Source: Rhododendron vialii
Lineage: Eukaryota > Streptophyta > Magnoliopsida > Ericales > Ericaceae
Assembly (NCBI RefSeq): GCF_030253575.1
Contig: NC_080567.1
Coordinates: forward strand, 35,121,501-35,185,500
Reading direction: 5' to 3'
Length of the DNA: 64,000 nt
The notes under the pieces were generated by a model. The model did no database searches. It was given only the letters and a program-made list of their open reading frames with translations, and was not told where the DNA came from. The translations under genes were made by a program, and so were the position numbers. Numbering within the stretch: position 1 is the stretch's first letter; the number at the start of each line of letters is the position of its first letter. Below are positions 36,291-47,788 of this stretch, in pieces.

Positions 36291-39200
36291 CGTCTTGTGT
36301 TTTGGTTTTGATTAGAGAGATGAAGATTGGTGAGGGAGGGATGAATTTTGGTATTGGCTTGTTTGTGGTTGCAGATGAAGATGACAGAGAGAGAGAGAGA
36401 GAGAGAGAGGGAGAGGAGGAGGAGGAGGAGGAGGCCAACTGTTGGAAATAATTGAAGAAAAATACACCTCAGAGCTGATCTGTCTTTTATTGAAATTTTT
36501 TTGGGGTCCTTTTCTGCGTCGGTTTTTTTTTTTTTTTTGGGATGTCCAAATCAAGATCCATAAGTTAATTTGTTAGAAGTGTTAAGTAGGCAAATTTGCA
36601 AACTATAAGTACGATTTATGTAGATAAACATTTGTCATTAATAACCACTAAATTAAGTAATTGAATAAGTGAGAATTCTCATGCACTTGTAAATTTTAAT
36701 TTAAAATTATTTAGTGTTTTACGCGCCAGTGATTTGATGCGCTCCTTACTTTTTGTAATTTGAAATCTCTAGCGTTTCAAATTCAAATCTTATATGTTAA
36801 TAGGAGTTAGAAATACCTACTCAGCAAAACTTATTGAGAATCGTGCAGAGACTAAAATAATTTTTTCAAAAATAGTAAGTGAACAATTTGAATTTTTTTT
36901 TTCTTCTCTCTTTTGGACAAAGAAGAGAAATGGTAACCAAATGAAAGGATCCTCCCATTCGTGTCCTTACATTAGTATTTTCTTTCTTTCTTTCCAGTCA
37001 AATAACAACTTAGAATAAGGTGGTTGTCATCGTGGTAGCTCTGTCTATTGTGATTGCTTCCATGGAAAGTTTGGTGTGTCACCTAATTGAGGAGAGGTGG
37101 AAAAGGTCTCCCCAAGAAGTACTCCATGAATTGACCTCAGCCTGCCTCCACGAGGAAAAATAGGGCAAACTTCACTTACACCGCCGGTGATTTGGTCAAT
37201 GGACGCAACGCATTACTCTCTTGATCTTTGTTTATCAGCAGTTCAGCACATAAATTCCTATGATTTGTGGACTTATGTGCACCATCATCACACTTTCTGT
37301 CTAAACTAACAGGAGGTTTAACCCGCATGTGGGGAGTACCACATCGACTATATTGCTTCTTCTTTAGCCCTAGGTGCAAAACAAAATGGATCCAAATGAA
37401 TGGGAAGAAGAAGAAGTTGAACTCTCAGCCGAAAAAAATAACAAAATCTCAACATTAAAAAACGATTGAAAATTAGCAGGGCGATACAATCTACTGCGAT
37501 GAACTTGTCGAAACTCGTTGCTCCAGTAACCATTGCTTGGCTTTACATTGCCATGAATAGCTGGTAGGTCACTGTACTGGTAGAGATACCCCAAGCCCTT
37601 TGCTATATACTATTTAACACGGATTGGGTAAGGAATTCAGTTAATTTGAAAGTACATAAAGGATGGATTAGCTCATATTAATTTGGGAGATGATAAAAGA
37701 CCAAAATGGATGACAAATAGAGCCAGAGAGAGTCACTATGCTGTGTATGGTTCATATCCATCATTAGCAAAAACTAAAAGATGCTGTCGTTCACCAAAAT
37801 GTCCGTACTTGTTTGTGCAAAGTGTTTGGTTAGTAACATACCTCTTTGTAAAACACCAGAGTTGTACGGCATGGGCTCCCGCTGCTTCTCCAAACAACAT
37901 CATTGAAACGTCTGAAACGTTGACGTTGCACTTGATGACATCAATGCAAATCAATCTGATCCACAAAGTCGTAAATGATGTTCTCCAGCATAGTCCTTAT
38001 GTTGTGCGGAGAGCCACCGAAAACTCCACACACTACTCCAAACATCGATGGTTATGAATATTGACGTGAAGTATAAAAAAAATATACCAAGCAAAACCAA
38101 ACATGAAAAGAGTTTGCGTGGTTCGGCTTATGTTTCGTACAAACCTACTCCACGTGCAGTCGAGCAATGGCTTCAGTTCCACTAATGCAAAGCAGCAAAG
38201 GTAAACGGATGCACAAGAGAGCTACAAAAAAAAAGTTTCTGCAGCAACCCCTTCTCAATATCTCACCAAACACAAAATAGAGGCACTAACTGAGACTCTT
38301 ATACTTCTCTCTTACAAATAATGAATCTCAATAAACATATTCAATCTAAGAGAGACTTTGCCAAAACTCCTTACCAAAATAGGTTCGCAACTCGCTGAAA
38401 ATGTCAAACCAAGTCACGGCACGTACAGACGGATTCAACTACCATCCAGATGTAAAAAACTGAAGCCTCTGGAGTCAAAACCAAGCCAACCGTCGTCTGA
38501 AAGCAAAAAATTGAAGTCTCTAGAGTTAAAACCAAACCAACTGTCCGAACGGCTTTTAACCTCATCCATGATTGCAGGTCCTCCTTTTTTTGATCAATCC
38601 TTTTTCTTTTCTTTTTTAATCAAAAAAAGATTGCAGGTCCTCCTCAAGAAGCTAAGATCGCCTCTGAGTAAGCACGTAATGAGAGAGAGCGCATGGATCT
38701 TCTTGCAAGAGATGCCCTTTCCAAGCTTTAATCTATTTTCATTACCTACTGTTCTGGACTGTCTTGAAACTCAGTTGTTAGATGACTCTAGCGTGTTTCC
38801 TATCCCCATATTGTGTACTCAAGTTATTCGTGCAAGTTCCGGCTTAAACCCAACCCCCCACTAACTTCCATTCTCAGCACTCCTTCAAACCCGTTGCCCT
38901 GTGAACAACCATCTTAAGAGAATCTGATTCAAAAACCTCCTAGGCCGCTCTCAGCTAAAAGTATTTTGTGGAGTGGGTATATATCCCTCTCCTCCAACTG
39001 CACCACCTCCCTCAGAGCCATTAGCCTCTCCAGAAAGGGCGTTGCTACTAAATATTTCCAAAGTACTTCCTAAGCACTGAGAATCGATTGCGGAAGGGGG
39101 AATGGCAAGAACCGCGGCAGAAGAGTTCCGCTTCTTTAAGCCACTGTCAGCAACTCTTAACAAATAAGACAGAACAAGATCGATTAACATCCGAAGAGGT

Positions 39201-40173
39201 TTTTCTTCTTTACCCAAAAGATGAAGAAGAGGGTTCTCTCTTATCATTATCAAAACAATATTGATTTCGCAATCTTTCAAGGTACACTAAAACACCATGG
39301 CTATAGTAGTTTCAGGTCAGCTCTCCCTGCATTCCTGATGAACTTAAGGGCAATAATCAAAGATGGACAAGAGTCTGAATCAGCAAATTGAGCTAGTTGT
39401 TAGACTGAACTGCACACCACTCCCAAGCCAAAAACTTCTAGTCCAGGGAGAGAGAAGAAGGTGATCAACGGTTTTGTGGCCAGAAAACATAAAAGGCATA
39501 CAGAATTATCAATAATCTTCCTTTCTAAGAAGGTTTTCAACAGTAATGACACCATATCGATATGCCTTCACCGGGATGGAATGATCTAGGGATGTTTAAT
39601 CTTTAGACTAACAATACTCCATACCCGCATTTGACAGAGTAACAACAATCAGAGACACCAAAAAACTGAGAAAGCAAGTTGTGCAACGGAAAAATGTCTA
39701 TTACTGCACCGAAATTGCACACTAATGCTGAGGTGTGAAAGCTAACAAGTTAACCAAGAAAAGCACAATTCGATCTACCAAAAGCAATCACACAAACAAG
39801 AGAACATAAGACTAAACACACTTTGCATGTGCTTAATGAAGTGACGGCCACCCTATGTCGGTAAAAAATCAGTTTCTCATGTGCTTTCTGTGAAGGTTAA
39901 CAGCTAATCTTTGCAGTCACTGTGATTCGACTACCTTGCATTTCTTATTTCAGCTGTACTATAACACCAAGACTCTTATATCCACAAGCTAGTAATAACC
40001 TGCTAGAAAAATTCTCAAGATCAAATAAAGAACATGTGCAACTAAATCACATTTCTTACCATTAACAAGCTAGAATTCATGACTGGCAGAGGGTGTGTAA
40101 CGAAAGAAGAGCACGTCTACAAGCTTCAGAGGCCAGAAAGCATTCCACTTTAATGTGGAGGGATCTTCTATAA
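36291..40173. other. Intergenic region between the PRISE and PPR genes
   Basis: Holds the PRISE promoter side with GA/GAG repeats, a kinase-like fragment near 37510-37610, and a stretch around 38100-38350 with GCGTGGTTCGGC and CTCCACGTGCAG that looks retroelement-derived. The PPR 3-prime UTR probably covers the last few hundred bp. ORFs at 38358-38864 (plus) and 38951-39280 (minus) match nothing I recognise and are not called. Confidence 0.45.
37510..37610 (-). pseudogene. Receptor-kinase-like catalytic-loop fragment
   Basis: On the minus strand an open segment reads GLGYLYQYSDLPAIHGN then VKPSN. This resembles plant receptor kinases, where GLxYLH is followed by I-H-x-D/N-V-K-x-S-N. The usual Asp of HRD is Asn here, as in some pseudokinases. 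Sequence on both sides loses the kinase pattern, and there is no ATP-binding lobe nearby. A decayed fragment is the simplest reading. Confidence 0.4.
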
Positions 40174-42582
40174 CTATTTCTCTACACGCTCTGACAACCT
40201 GTGTTCTTCATCCTTAGAAACATGTGGATCAAGCATGCAAAGGTCATTCACAAACGCTTTTGCCTTGTCATGGCGATAGAGCTTACAATACCCATCAACA
40301 ATGGAGTTGTAAGTACGGTTGTCTGGTTTACAGCCCTGTTTGATCATGTGTCGAATCACATCAATTGCCTCAACAAACATAACCTCTGCAGCACAACTCG
40401 CGACAAAAGTATTATAAGTGATCACATTTGGAACAACACCAGCTTCCGTCATTTCTTTCAACACACGTGATGCTTCTCTCATTCCTCCATTTCTGGTATA
40501 AGCAAAAATCAGAGTGTTGTATGAAATTACATCAGGCTTGACTCCTTTTGCCAATATATCCCTCAGAATTTCTTCGGATTTCTCGAAATTCCCAGACCGA
40601 CTGTACATGTACATCAAGCTATTGTAAGTGGCCAAGGTAGGAGTAAATCCGTTTTCACACATGAATTTCATTATCTCATTGGCTTTGGAAATCATCCCCC
40701 TCTTACCGTATAGCGAAACCATGGCATTCAGAGTAGTTATATCAAGACCAGAACCCTTTCTTCTCAATTCCAAGAAAGCTCGTTCTGCTTCCATCAAAAG
40801 GTTATTCTTGCTATAAACCAGAACAAGGGTCTTCAATAGTAGACCACTATTACCTATTGCACCAGAGTATATCTCCTCCGCTAGAGCGTGCATTTGTTCA
40901 ATTGCCTTCCCATTGGCATAAGAATGAAGCAAAGAACTGTATGTTAACTCATTAGGTTTGCACTGACGATCCTTCATCTCACCGAGTAGCTTCTCAGACT
41001 GTTCCCAGTGCCCTCCCCTAGCCAATGCAACTAAAGCAGCATTATAGCTGGAAATATCTGGAGTAAATCCTGCATCTAACATGCTCTTATAAACAACCAT
41101 GGCTTGGTCAAAAGATCCACTTCGACCATAAACGCTGATTAAGGTATTAAAAGTATCCCTCTCAGCTACAAACCCTGTTCTCTTCATTTCCTTGAAAACT
41201 CGGGTGACTTCTGTAACCATCCCATTTTTTCCAAACACAGTCAGAATCGTGTTCCACGTAGAGGTATCTGGGGTACATCCACAAGTCTGGATATCTTCCA
41301 AAACCTTCATCATTTCTGCAATTCTCCCTCTGGTTCCATGCATTTTTATAAGAGCATTATAAGTACAGATATTTGGTTTACAACCGGCACTTCTCATCTC
41401 CTCAAAAACCCTCATTGCGGACTCATCCTTCCCAGCCTTCTCAAATCCAGAAAAGAGAGTGGTATAAGTAAACACATCTGGCTCAATGCCTTTTTCCACC
41501 ATTTTGTTTTTTAACTCCATTGCTTCATCAAATAGGCAATTCCTAGTGCAAGCCGATATCAACGAATTAAAAGTCACAATGCTAGGACAAAACCCATTAA
41601 TCTCCATCTCGTGCAAAATCTCCAAGGCTTCCTTAGGACGCCTAGACTTCCCATAGACATCCAACAAGGCATTATAAGTAACCTTGTCAGGTGTAATTCC
41701 GGCTAACTTCATCTCCTCAAAAATCCTTCCAGCTTCTTCACACAGAGACCCACGTCTACAACAAGCTATAAGAGTATTGTACGTATATGCATCAGGGACA
41801 ACCCCAGAACTCCTCATGTCATCCAACATCGCCATGATTTTATTCCATGGCATAGACATTTTCCCATACACATTCAACATCAAATTGTAGGTAATCAATG
41901 TAGGCTTAAAACCCTCTTCCTCCATTCTTTTGAATACAATCACAGCCTCTATATACCTCCTATTCCCAGCAAAAGCACTAATCAGAGAAGTATATACATA
42001 AGCATCAACACGAAAACCATCTTTCTCTAAATTATCAAACAAAGAAACCGCGGCAGAAACCCGGCCCTCTTTGCCAAGAAAACTGATAATCACACTTACA
42101 ATCGACCCATTTAACAGAAGACCCCAATCTCTACGGTTCCGAACCCAGTGAAAAACACTCTTGGCCAAGTCCAATTTCTTGTAAAAACGCAAGCCCTTAA
42201 CTATGCCCAGAATATCAGCAGAAAGGGTGTCAGTGGGCAACTCTGATTCATCATCCCCAATACGGGAACTGAACAAATTGAGCAAAGTTTTGTCGAGTTT
42301 AGAGGTTTCGAAACTCGGGTCGATGAGGGTATGGAGAGTTGACTGACCTCGTGGGGAGAGGTGGTAGTGGGACCATGGCTTGTCTCTGTTGGGATCGTTG
42401 AGCTTGCGGAGGCGGCGCCGGGGTTGGGGATTTTGGTTGGGTTTTTTGCGACGGATGACTTGTAATAGAGGAAGAGCGAGTGGAGGTGTGGGGGTGTCGT
42501 GGGTTAGGGGCTGGTCTCGAAAGAAGGGTTTGTGGGTTGGAAGGCAGGGTGTTAGTAGAGGGACAGAGAGCTTATCCGCCAT
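40174..42582 (-). CDS. P-class pentatricopeptide repeat protein, At5g02860 orthologue
   Basis: An intronless ORF of 802 residues starting MADKLSVPLL, close in length to Arabidopsis At5g02860 (about 819) and matching it throughout by memory. After a basic, Pro/Ser-rich N-terminus of about 90 residues, roughly 17 tandem 35-residue PPR motifs run from near residue 190 to the end. They are recognisable by repeated T-Y-N-x-L-I cores (ITYNLMLNVYGK, YTYNTLIACC, VTYNALLDVYGK, VISYNTLIFAY, RTYNSIVDGYCK). No E, DYW or SMR domain follows, so it is P-class. Such proteins bind organelle RNA; a plastid or mitochondrial transit peptide is plausible from the N-terminus. The 5-prime leader is purine-rich on the plus strand. 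Confidence 0.95.
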   Translation of the reverse strand: MADKLSVPLLTPCLPTHKPFFRDQPLTHDTPTPPLALPLLQVIRRKKPNQNPQPRRRLRKLNDPNRDKPWSHYHLSPRGQSTLHTLIDPSFETSKLDKTLLNLFSSRIGDDESELPTDTLSADILGIVKGLRFYKKLDLAKSVFHWVRNRRDWGLLLNGSIVSVIISFLGKEGRVSAAVSLFDNLEKDGFRVDAYVYTSLISAFAGNRRYIEAVIVFKRMEEEGFKPTLITYNLMLNVYGKMSMPWNKIMAMLDDMRSSGVVPDAYTYNTLIACCRRGSLCEEAGRIFEEMKLAGITPDKVTYNALLDVYGKSRRPKEALEILHEMEINGFCPSIVTFNSLISACTRNCLFDEAMELKNKMVEKGIEPDVFTYTTLFSGFEKAGKDESAMRVFEEMRSAGCKPNICTYNALIKMHGTRGRIAEMMKVLEDIQTCGCTPDTSTWNTILTVFGKNGMVTEVTRVFKEMKRTGFVAERDTFNTLISVYGRSGSFDQAMVVYKSMLDAGFTPDISSYNAALVALARGGHWEQSEKLLGEMKDRQCKPNELTYSSLLHSYANGKAIEQMHALAEEIYSGAIGNSGLLLKTLVLVYSKNNLLMEAERAFLELRRKGSGLDITTLNAMVSLYGKRGMISKANEIMKFMCENGFTPTLATYNSLMYMYSRSGNFEKSEEILRDILAKGVKPDVISYNTLIFAYTRNGGMREASRVLKEMTEAGVVPNVITYNTFVASCAAEVMFVEAIDVIRHMIKQGCKPDNRTYNSIVDGYCKLYRHDKAKAFVNDLCMLDPHVSKDEEHRLSERVEK

Positions 42583-43134
42583 GAAAACAGAATCCGGAGA
42601 GAGAAAGTGAGGGCTATTTGGAGAGGGAGGGAAAGAGATAAAAGGAGGGAGGCTTTCTGGATTTTGCCTCCATTTTTTTTTTTAAGGAAATGGAACCGGT
42701 TTCTGCCTCCAATGTGTTTACTGTTGAGACTCTAGGGACCCTGCAGCCCTCGGCACGTTGCAAATTGCAGTGCTTGATTTTTTTATTTGTCTCGACAATC
42801 AATTATTTAAATTTAAAAAAAAATCGGAGAAAAGTTTACAGTAATTTTTTTTAAAAAATTTGAACCGTATAAAATACTTTTAGACGGTCAAATGCAGCAC
42901 TACAAGGTGCAATGCTTTTGAGGCACCGCACAAACCCACCTTCCAGACTCTTGAGAGTGGTATATACGTAGGGAAAAAAATCTGCATCTGTACTCCAATT
43001 TCCACTGCACAAGAAAAACTACAATGAATTAGTGGTACCCCTGATCAAAGAAAAAAAAAATAGTGCTACCCGTGTAGCGGCCGAAAAATCGGATAGCAGT
43101 ATGCATCGAGGAATCGGCTAATAACCAAACCAAA

Positions 43135-43375
43135 CTAAAATCGAGTATTGTGTCTCAATCAATTAGGATCGGTTATACGAATAATATTTTTTATTGAGTT
43201 CTGTCCAGGACAACTTGGTCACTTAGATTTAATAAGTCCAAATCACTGCATCCAAACCCTACTATCGACTTTTCTTGACTACTCTATCTATAAGTCTACG
43301 ATAAATATGTTTAAACCACCTTAATGCATAGTTACGATTCCTACCATCTCACAAATACTTCTGCTTATATGGATG
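43135..43375 (-). mobile_element. LINE 3-prime-end remnant
   Basis: TCTCAATCAATTAGGATCGG followed by TTATACGAAT, and then TTTAAACCACCTTAATGCAT about 150 bp on, parallel the layout of the remnant at 9190-9440. It is the antisense of the plant LINE RT C-terminus and tail, highly diverged. Confidence 0.45.
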
Positions 43376-44925
43376 ATATTTTCTGAAGCACTGCGCAAGG
43401 ATTTTTTATTTTTTTTTTGATCAAATGGAAATTCAAAAATGGTGGCACCATGTTTCGAACTCTAGTACCCTGGTTCCATCAGCTTTGTATGGCACATCAA
43501 AGAACCATTCAGCCGAAGTACAACGTGGATTCGGAAGTCTGGACCAACTAGAACGGGCCATTGTGGTGCAAGGTGTCTGGTTTTGTGGATTCAAAATCAG
43601 ATCCCTAATTATAGGCCCAAAATTGGTTGGCCCGTCTATCAGATTTTGTTGGGTTCCAATTGGAAATGAAGTAGTAGTAATTAAGGTTTGGTTATTGTGT
43701 TTCAATCGATTAGAGTATTGTGTTTCACCACAACTGTCTGTCTACAATGGGTCAAATTTTGGAGAAGATGTGAGGATCATAAGAAATAGGTAAGAAAATA
43801 GGTATGGTAGACGAAAATGTTAAACTCCATAATCCACAGGTGATTCGTTTATAAAGATGTGGATGGGTATTTTTCAACAAGGGGATAACGGGGATGCGAG
43901 TAAGCGGATGACATTTTTGTAATTTTCCGTTGAATAAAGGTGGGAAATAAGATTTGAATTTTCTGGGTGGAAAAATTTAATCCTCTTCCAAAGGGGACAA
44001 AATAATCTCTAGGGGACCGTAATCGGCGGCTAAAAAGGTTAATAACCCCTGGATACGGGTGAACTCAGATAGCCATATTAGGAATCATGCTACTACATCG
44101 GAGCAATTATGTCCTGACAAAATATAGCCCCCAAGTTTGTAACTTGGACATTTGCTGATGTAATTGTTTCGTGGAGATTTCGAATGAATGAAGCTGGTAG
44201 AGATCATGTAGTACATTGAGTTATCGGACATTTCGTACAAGTCTGAGTTTCTTTTGTAATCATCTCACAAGCGTGCGTTAGGTGAATAAATATTGGGTAC
44301 GAACTCGATCGATCGACATCCTAATTACATCTCAAAATGATAATTAATTACAAGTAGTGGCACTAACTTAAGTGGTGTCATTACTTAAGAGACTCAATAT
44401 TCAACTTATAAAGGTATATATATGTACAGTGATTTGAAACCACCATCCAGTGTGATATTAGTGGCCGGATTAATGGATTAAATGTTCTTAATTAATCAAA
44501 TCAAAACCAGAAAGTAAGCAAATGTTGTTTTAATGCTTCTATTTTACGCTTTCATGAATGGCCAAGGCACTGAACTTTTACCTAATCAACGTACTAATTA
44601 GTATTTGTTAGTCCCCGGCCTACTCAACGGCTATGATTTGTGGGTCCAAAATCAATAATCCCTTCAACTAATTTTCTTTCCAGATTAATAGAAACACGTA
44701 GTAATATGTATGGTCCTTGTGAACTTTTTTTGGACAAAAAAGGAGAGACTTGAATTGATGGCCAAGCAAAGCCGACTTTCTTAGTATCAACTTCGAATCT
44801 TTTATTCATTAGACAGAGATAGAATATAGAGAGAACCACCAAACACTTGATCATCATCAACGGCTCTCTCTGTCCACCCTGGGTCCCCTCATAATTGGGC
44901 TAGCTGTGGCAGATGCAAACAATCA

Positions 44926-45556
44926 GGACTCGGGGACTGTGTTGTGCGATGCGTGTTGTGCACTGTGTTGAGCGCCAATTGTGTTGACGCCCAGCTTTAA
45001 ATAGACCGTCGATCAAAAGTTCGATCTACTGTTAATTTAATGGACGATTTCGTTAAATAGTTCTGATTCAAGATTTAATTAATGAGTTTGGTGAACTTGA
45101 TGCCACTGAAATTTGTCCAAATCTTCTTTAACAGTTAGATACAAAATTAAAAAACATAAGGGGGAACGGTTTTGGCATACCTTTTCGATGAGGGAGAAGG
45201 AGGAACGGTTTTGGCATACCTTTTCGATGAGGGAGAAGGAGGAACGGTTTTGGAGACATTCGGCAGTGTAGGATCTTTCAGAGGTAGAATGGATCGAAGA
45301 TGGAGAAGCAACAGGAGTCCATGAGGGAGAAGGAGGAACGGTTTTGGCGGGAGGAGCAGGAGTGGATGAGGGATTAGGGAGAGATTTTAGGGTTTTTTTC
45401 TACCGATTAAAACACAATCGTTTCGGCATCTCCCAATAATTTGAAACGGGAGGGAAAAAACCCACCAAACGGAGCCCTTGTTGGCTGAAGGCTAGGCATG
45501 CACCAACACAACATCAAAACAACGTCGTTTTGGCACACAACACAGTCCCCGCGTCC
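44926..45556. mobile_element. TIR-bounded element with internal tandem repeats
   Basis: The left end begins GGACTCGGGGACTGTGTTGT. The inverse of the right end begins GGACGCGGGGACTGTGTTGT, and they match at 20 of 21 bases. The 631-bp interior includes AAAACAACGTCGTTTTGG, a 39-bp tandem repeat, and 5-prime-UTR-like sequence on the minus strand (AAACCCTAAAATCTCTCCC). No transposase ORF. No clean target duplication was found. Confidence 0.6.
45163..45253. repeat. 39-bp tandem repeat inside the TIR element
   Basis: Units start at 45163, 45202 and 45241 with GGAACGGTTTTGG. Two full identical copies and a partial third are present; a further single GGAACGGTTTTGG occurs near 45334. The period is a multiple of three. 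Confidence 0.9.
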
Positions 45557-45914
45557 CAACAACATTTATGATTTATGCATGGCGCATGTATATTGTTAAT
45601 CGATCATATCCCTTTGGTGTCTATTAACCTTCCGTAAGAATTTTTCTAAAGATTATTATAGGGCATCACATCTAAATTGCGTCTTTTTTGATAGCTCACA
45701 ATGACAGTTCATAAGCATGGAACATCATTATTGTTATTATAGTCATCGGGCGATATTAATTTGGTCTGTTTGCTTGCATGGTTAACTTATATATTCCAAT
45801 GGTGCACTAAACAGTAAATTTTTTGTACAGTTTATGAAACCCCCTCCATCCCGATTTGTTTGTCCATTTTTACTATTTGGGACCTCTTACAAAATTGTCT
45901 ATATATTTTCAACG

Positions 45915-46263
45915 GGGCAGTTTTGAGGAACCTTAAAAAAACCCTCCAAATCTTAATCTCATAGTTCCTGATCAAATTTTGATGATCCGAACCGCTTAAT
46001 GTGTTCATAACGTGATTTTAAGGGTGCCCGCGAGAAACTGGCAAAAAAACTAACCAGGAAGGGCTTGATTTGAGCAGTTTTTTATTGAATTGTTTAATAA
46101 AATTCAATAAAAACTATTCGGATAAAGCCCTTTCCGGTTATTTTTTTTGCTGATTTCCACAACGCACTTTTAAAATCACGTTCTGATTACATTGAGCGGC
46201 TCGGATCATCAAAATTCAATCAGGAACTTGGGGGGATTTTTTTAAGGGTCCCCGGAACCGCCT
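45915..46263. mobile_element. Long-hairpin MITE, family GAGCGGCTCGGATCATC, copy 2
   Basis: It shares GATGATCCGA, GGGCTTGATTTGAGCAGTTT, AAGCCCTTTCCGGT and ATTGAGCGGCTCGGATCATC with the copy at 30044, in the same order. Its own ends differ from copy 1: GGCAGTTTTGAGGAACC at the left pairs with GGTCCCCGGAACCGCC at the right. Confidence 0.8.
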
Positions 46264-46971
46264 CGATATTTCAATTTATAATATTTTTTTATATGCAACA
46301 TGGATCTTGTTTGATAGATCTCAATTAGATCTAAATATGATGTTTTTCGAAATTATGTAAAACATTATAAATTGTGAAATACAAACAATTTTTTAAAAGA
46401 CACGTATGTTGAAATTGGACAAACAAACTGAAATGGAGGGAGTACTTGATTCGCTTGGGGGCCAATGAGCTAGAGGAGATATAATCCTCGAGGATGATTT
46501 CTCATGTGGTCGCTCAAGTGATATAAAACGGGAATCATCATGGTCCTATTTCGCAATCCAAAACCGTCTATGTAGTAGGTCTTGATGTGCTCTAATGTTC
46601 ATGCCAAAACTCAAATTTATCTAAGATTAGTAGTAAAAACTTGATCTAACCGTATTTGTCTGAAAACAAATAAATGGACATAGTCTATCGGTCTATTCAC
46701 CCTTTGGCAAACATGATTTGTTCAAAAGGATACCGGTGTCCAATGAACTTGATTTCTAGCACAAAACGTTTATCATTTCGAGACTTACAAAATGAACAGC
46801 TCGGATCATCAAATGAACTTGCGGTAACCATATTGGTCCCGCTTTGCATCACGTGAGAGGTTCTTCAGTTATAAAATCATACAAAAATGATATAGGAGAT
46901 TTTGTACAAAAATGAAAGTAAATAATAGATTTTAGCCATTGTGCAGAAATTGGCGCAAAATTTAGGTTGTT

Positions 46972-47080
46972 GATTTTGTCACTCTATTTTTTATTAACGT
47001 CACTCCCCTGTAAGTATATTTTTGTTGCAAAAATACACTTGCAGGAGAGTGGCGTTAACAAAAAAAAAATGGCAAAATCA
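46972..47080. mobile_element. Small foldback, GATTTTGTCACTC family, copy 1
   Basis: GATTTTGTCACTCTATTTTT pairs with the right-end AAAAATGGCAAAATC, and AAGTATATTTTTG with CAAAAATACACTT. It is related to 52291-52400. Confidence 0.65.
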
Positions 47081-47473
47081 TTTTCCAAAATTTACATTTA
47101 CATATATACTAATAACTGTAACAGGCAATTATATAAGAATTTTTTCAACCTCGAACTGGATTGAAATTAACAACGAAACAAAAATACGATTATTGGAGAA
47201 GAATCTCCTATCCCGGTCTTTGATGCATTACATTTTGGAATATGAAAATAGAAAACTGATTTTGGCGCTCAAAAAAATATACGCAGGTGCTCCACTTTGC
47301 AGTAACATTCAGTGTAAAGTGGAGCACCTACCGCGTACAAAAGTAGAACCCGAAAATCTATTTTCATTAAAATATACTACTACCAGAAAAAGTTTACCAC
47401 AGAGTACAGTACTATTACCACGAAATACGAGTAACTTTACCAGAAAGTCTTTCTTCTGGGAAATAGGAGTAGG

Positions 47474-47788
47474 GTGTTCGGCTAAATAAGCTAAATGTCT
47501 TTATTCAATTTTTTTTCAAATTTGTTGATTTTTCGTCAATTTATTGTAGATTATTGATTTTTCATAACGAGAGGAATTTAAAAGTAAAAAATTACGATCG
47601 AAACCTAAATTTTTTGAATGAAGATAAAAATAAGTCAATTTTGTTGTCTTTATTCAAAAAACAATTTAGGTTTTAATCATAATTTTGTACTTTCTAGACT
47701 CCTCTTTTCATGACGAAATAATAATTCACAAAAATTGACGAAAAACTAACGAATATGAAAAAAAAATTACTAAAAAGCACAAAAAAAT
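47474..47788. mobile_element. MITE, GTTTGGCTAAATAAG family, truncated copy
   Basis: It begins GTTCGGCTAAATAAGCTAAA and shares TTTTTCGTCAATTT, GTACGATCGAAACC-type and TCATGACGAA motifs with the complete copy at 58188-58551. The right terminal repeat is missing; the sequence decays into A-rich DNA. Confidence 0.65.

Noticed and set aside
38358-38864. 168-codon plus-strand ORF
   Set aside because: It contains locally duplicated words and a poly-T stretch translated as FFF. No domain is seen, and it sits in retroelement-like DNA.
38951-39280. 109-codon minus-strand ORF ending in a Gly-rich tail
   Set aside because: Composition looks somewhat protein-like, but there is no recognisable homology, no splice partner found and no conserved motif. 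It may be part of an unrecognised transcript.
47022-47489. 155-codon ORF
   Set aside because: It crosses the end of one foldback and the start of another and has no family signature.
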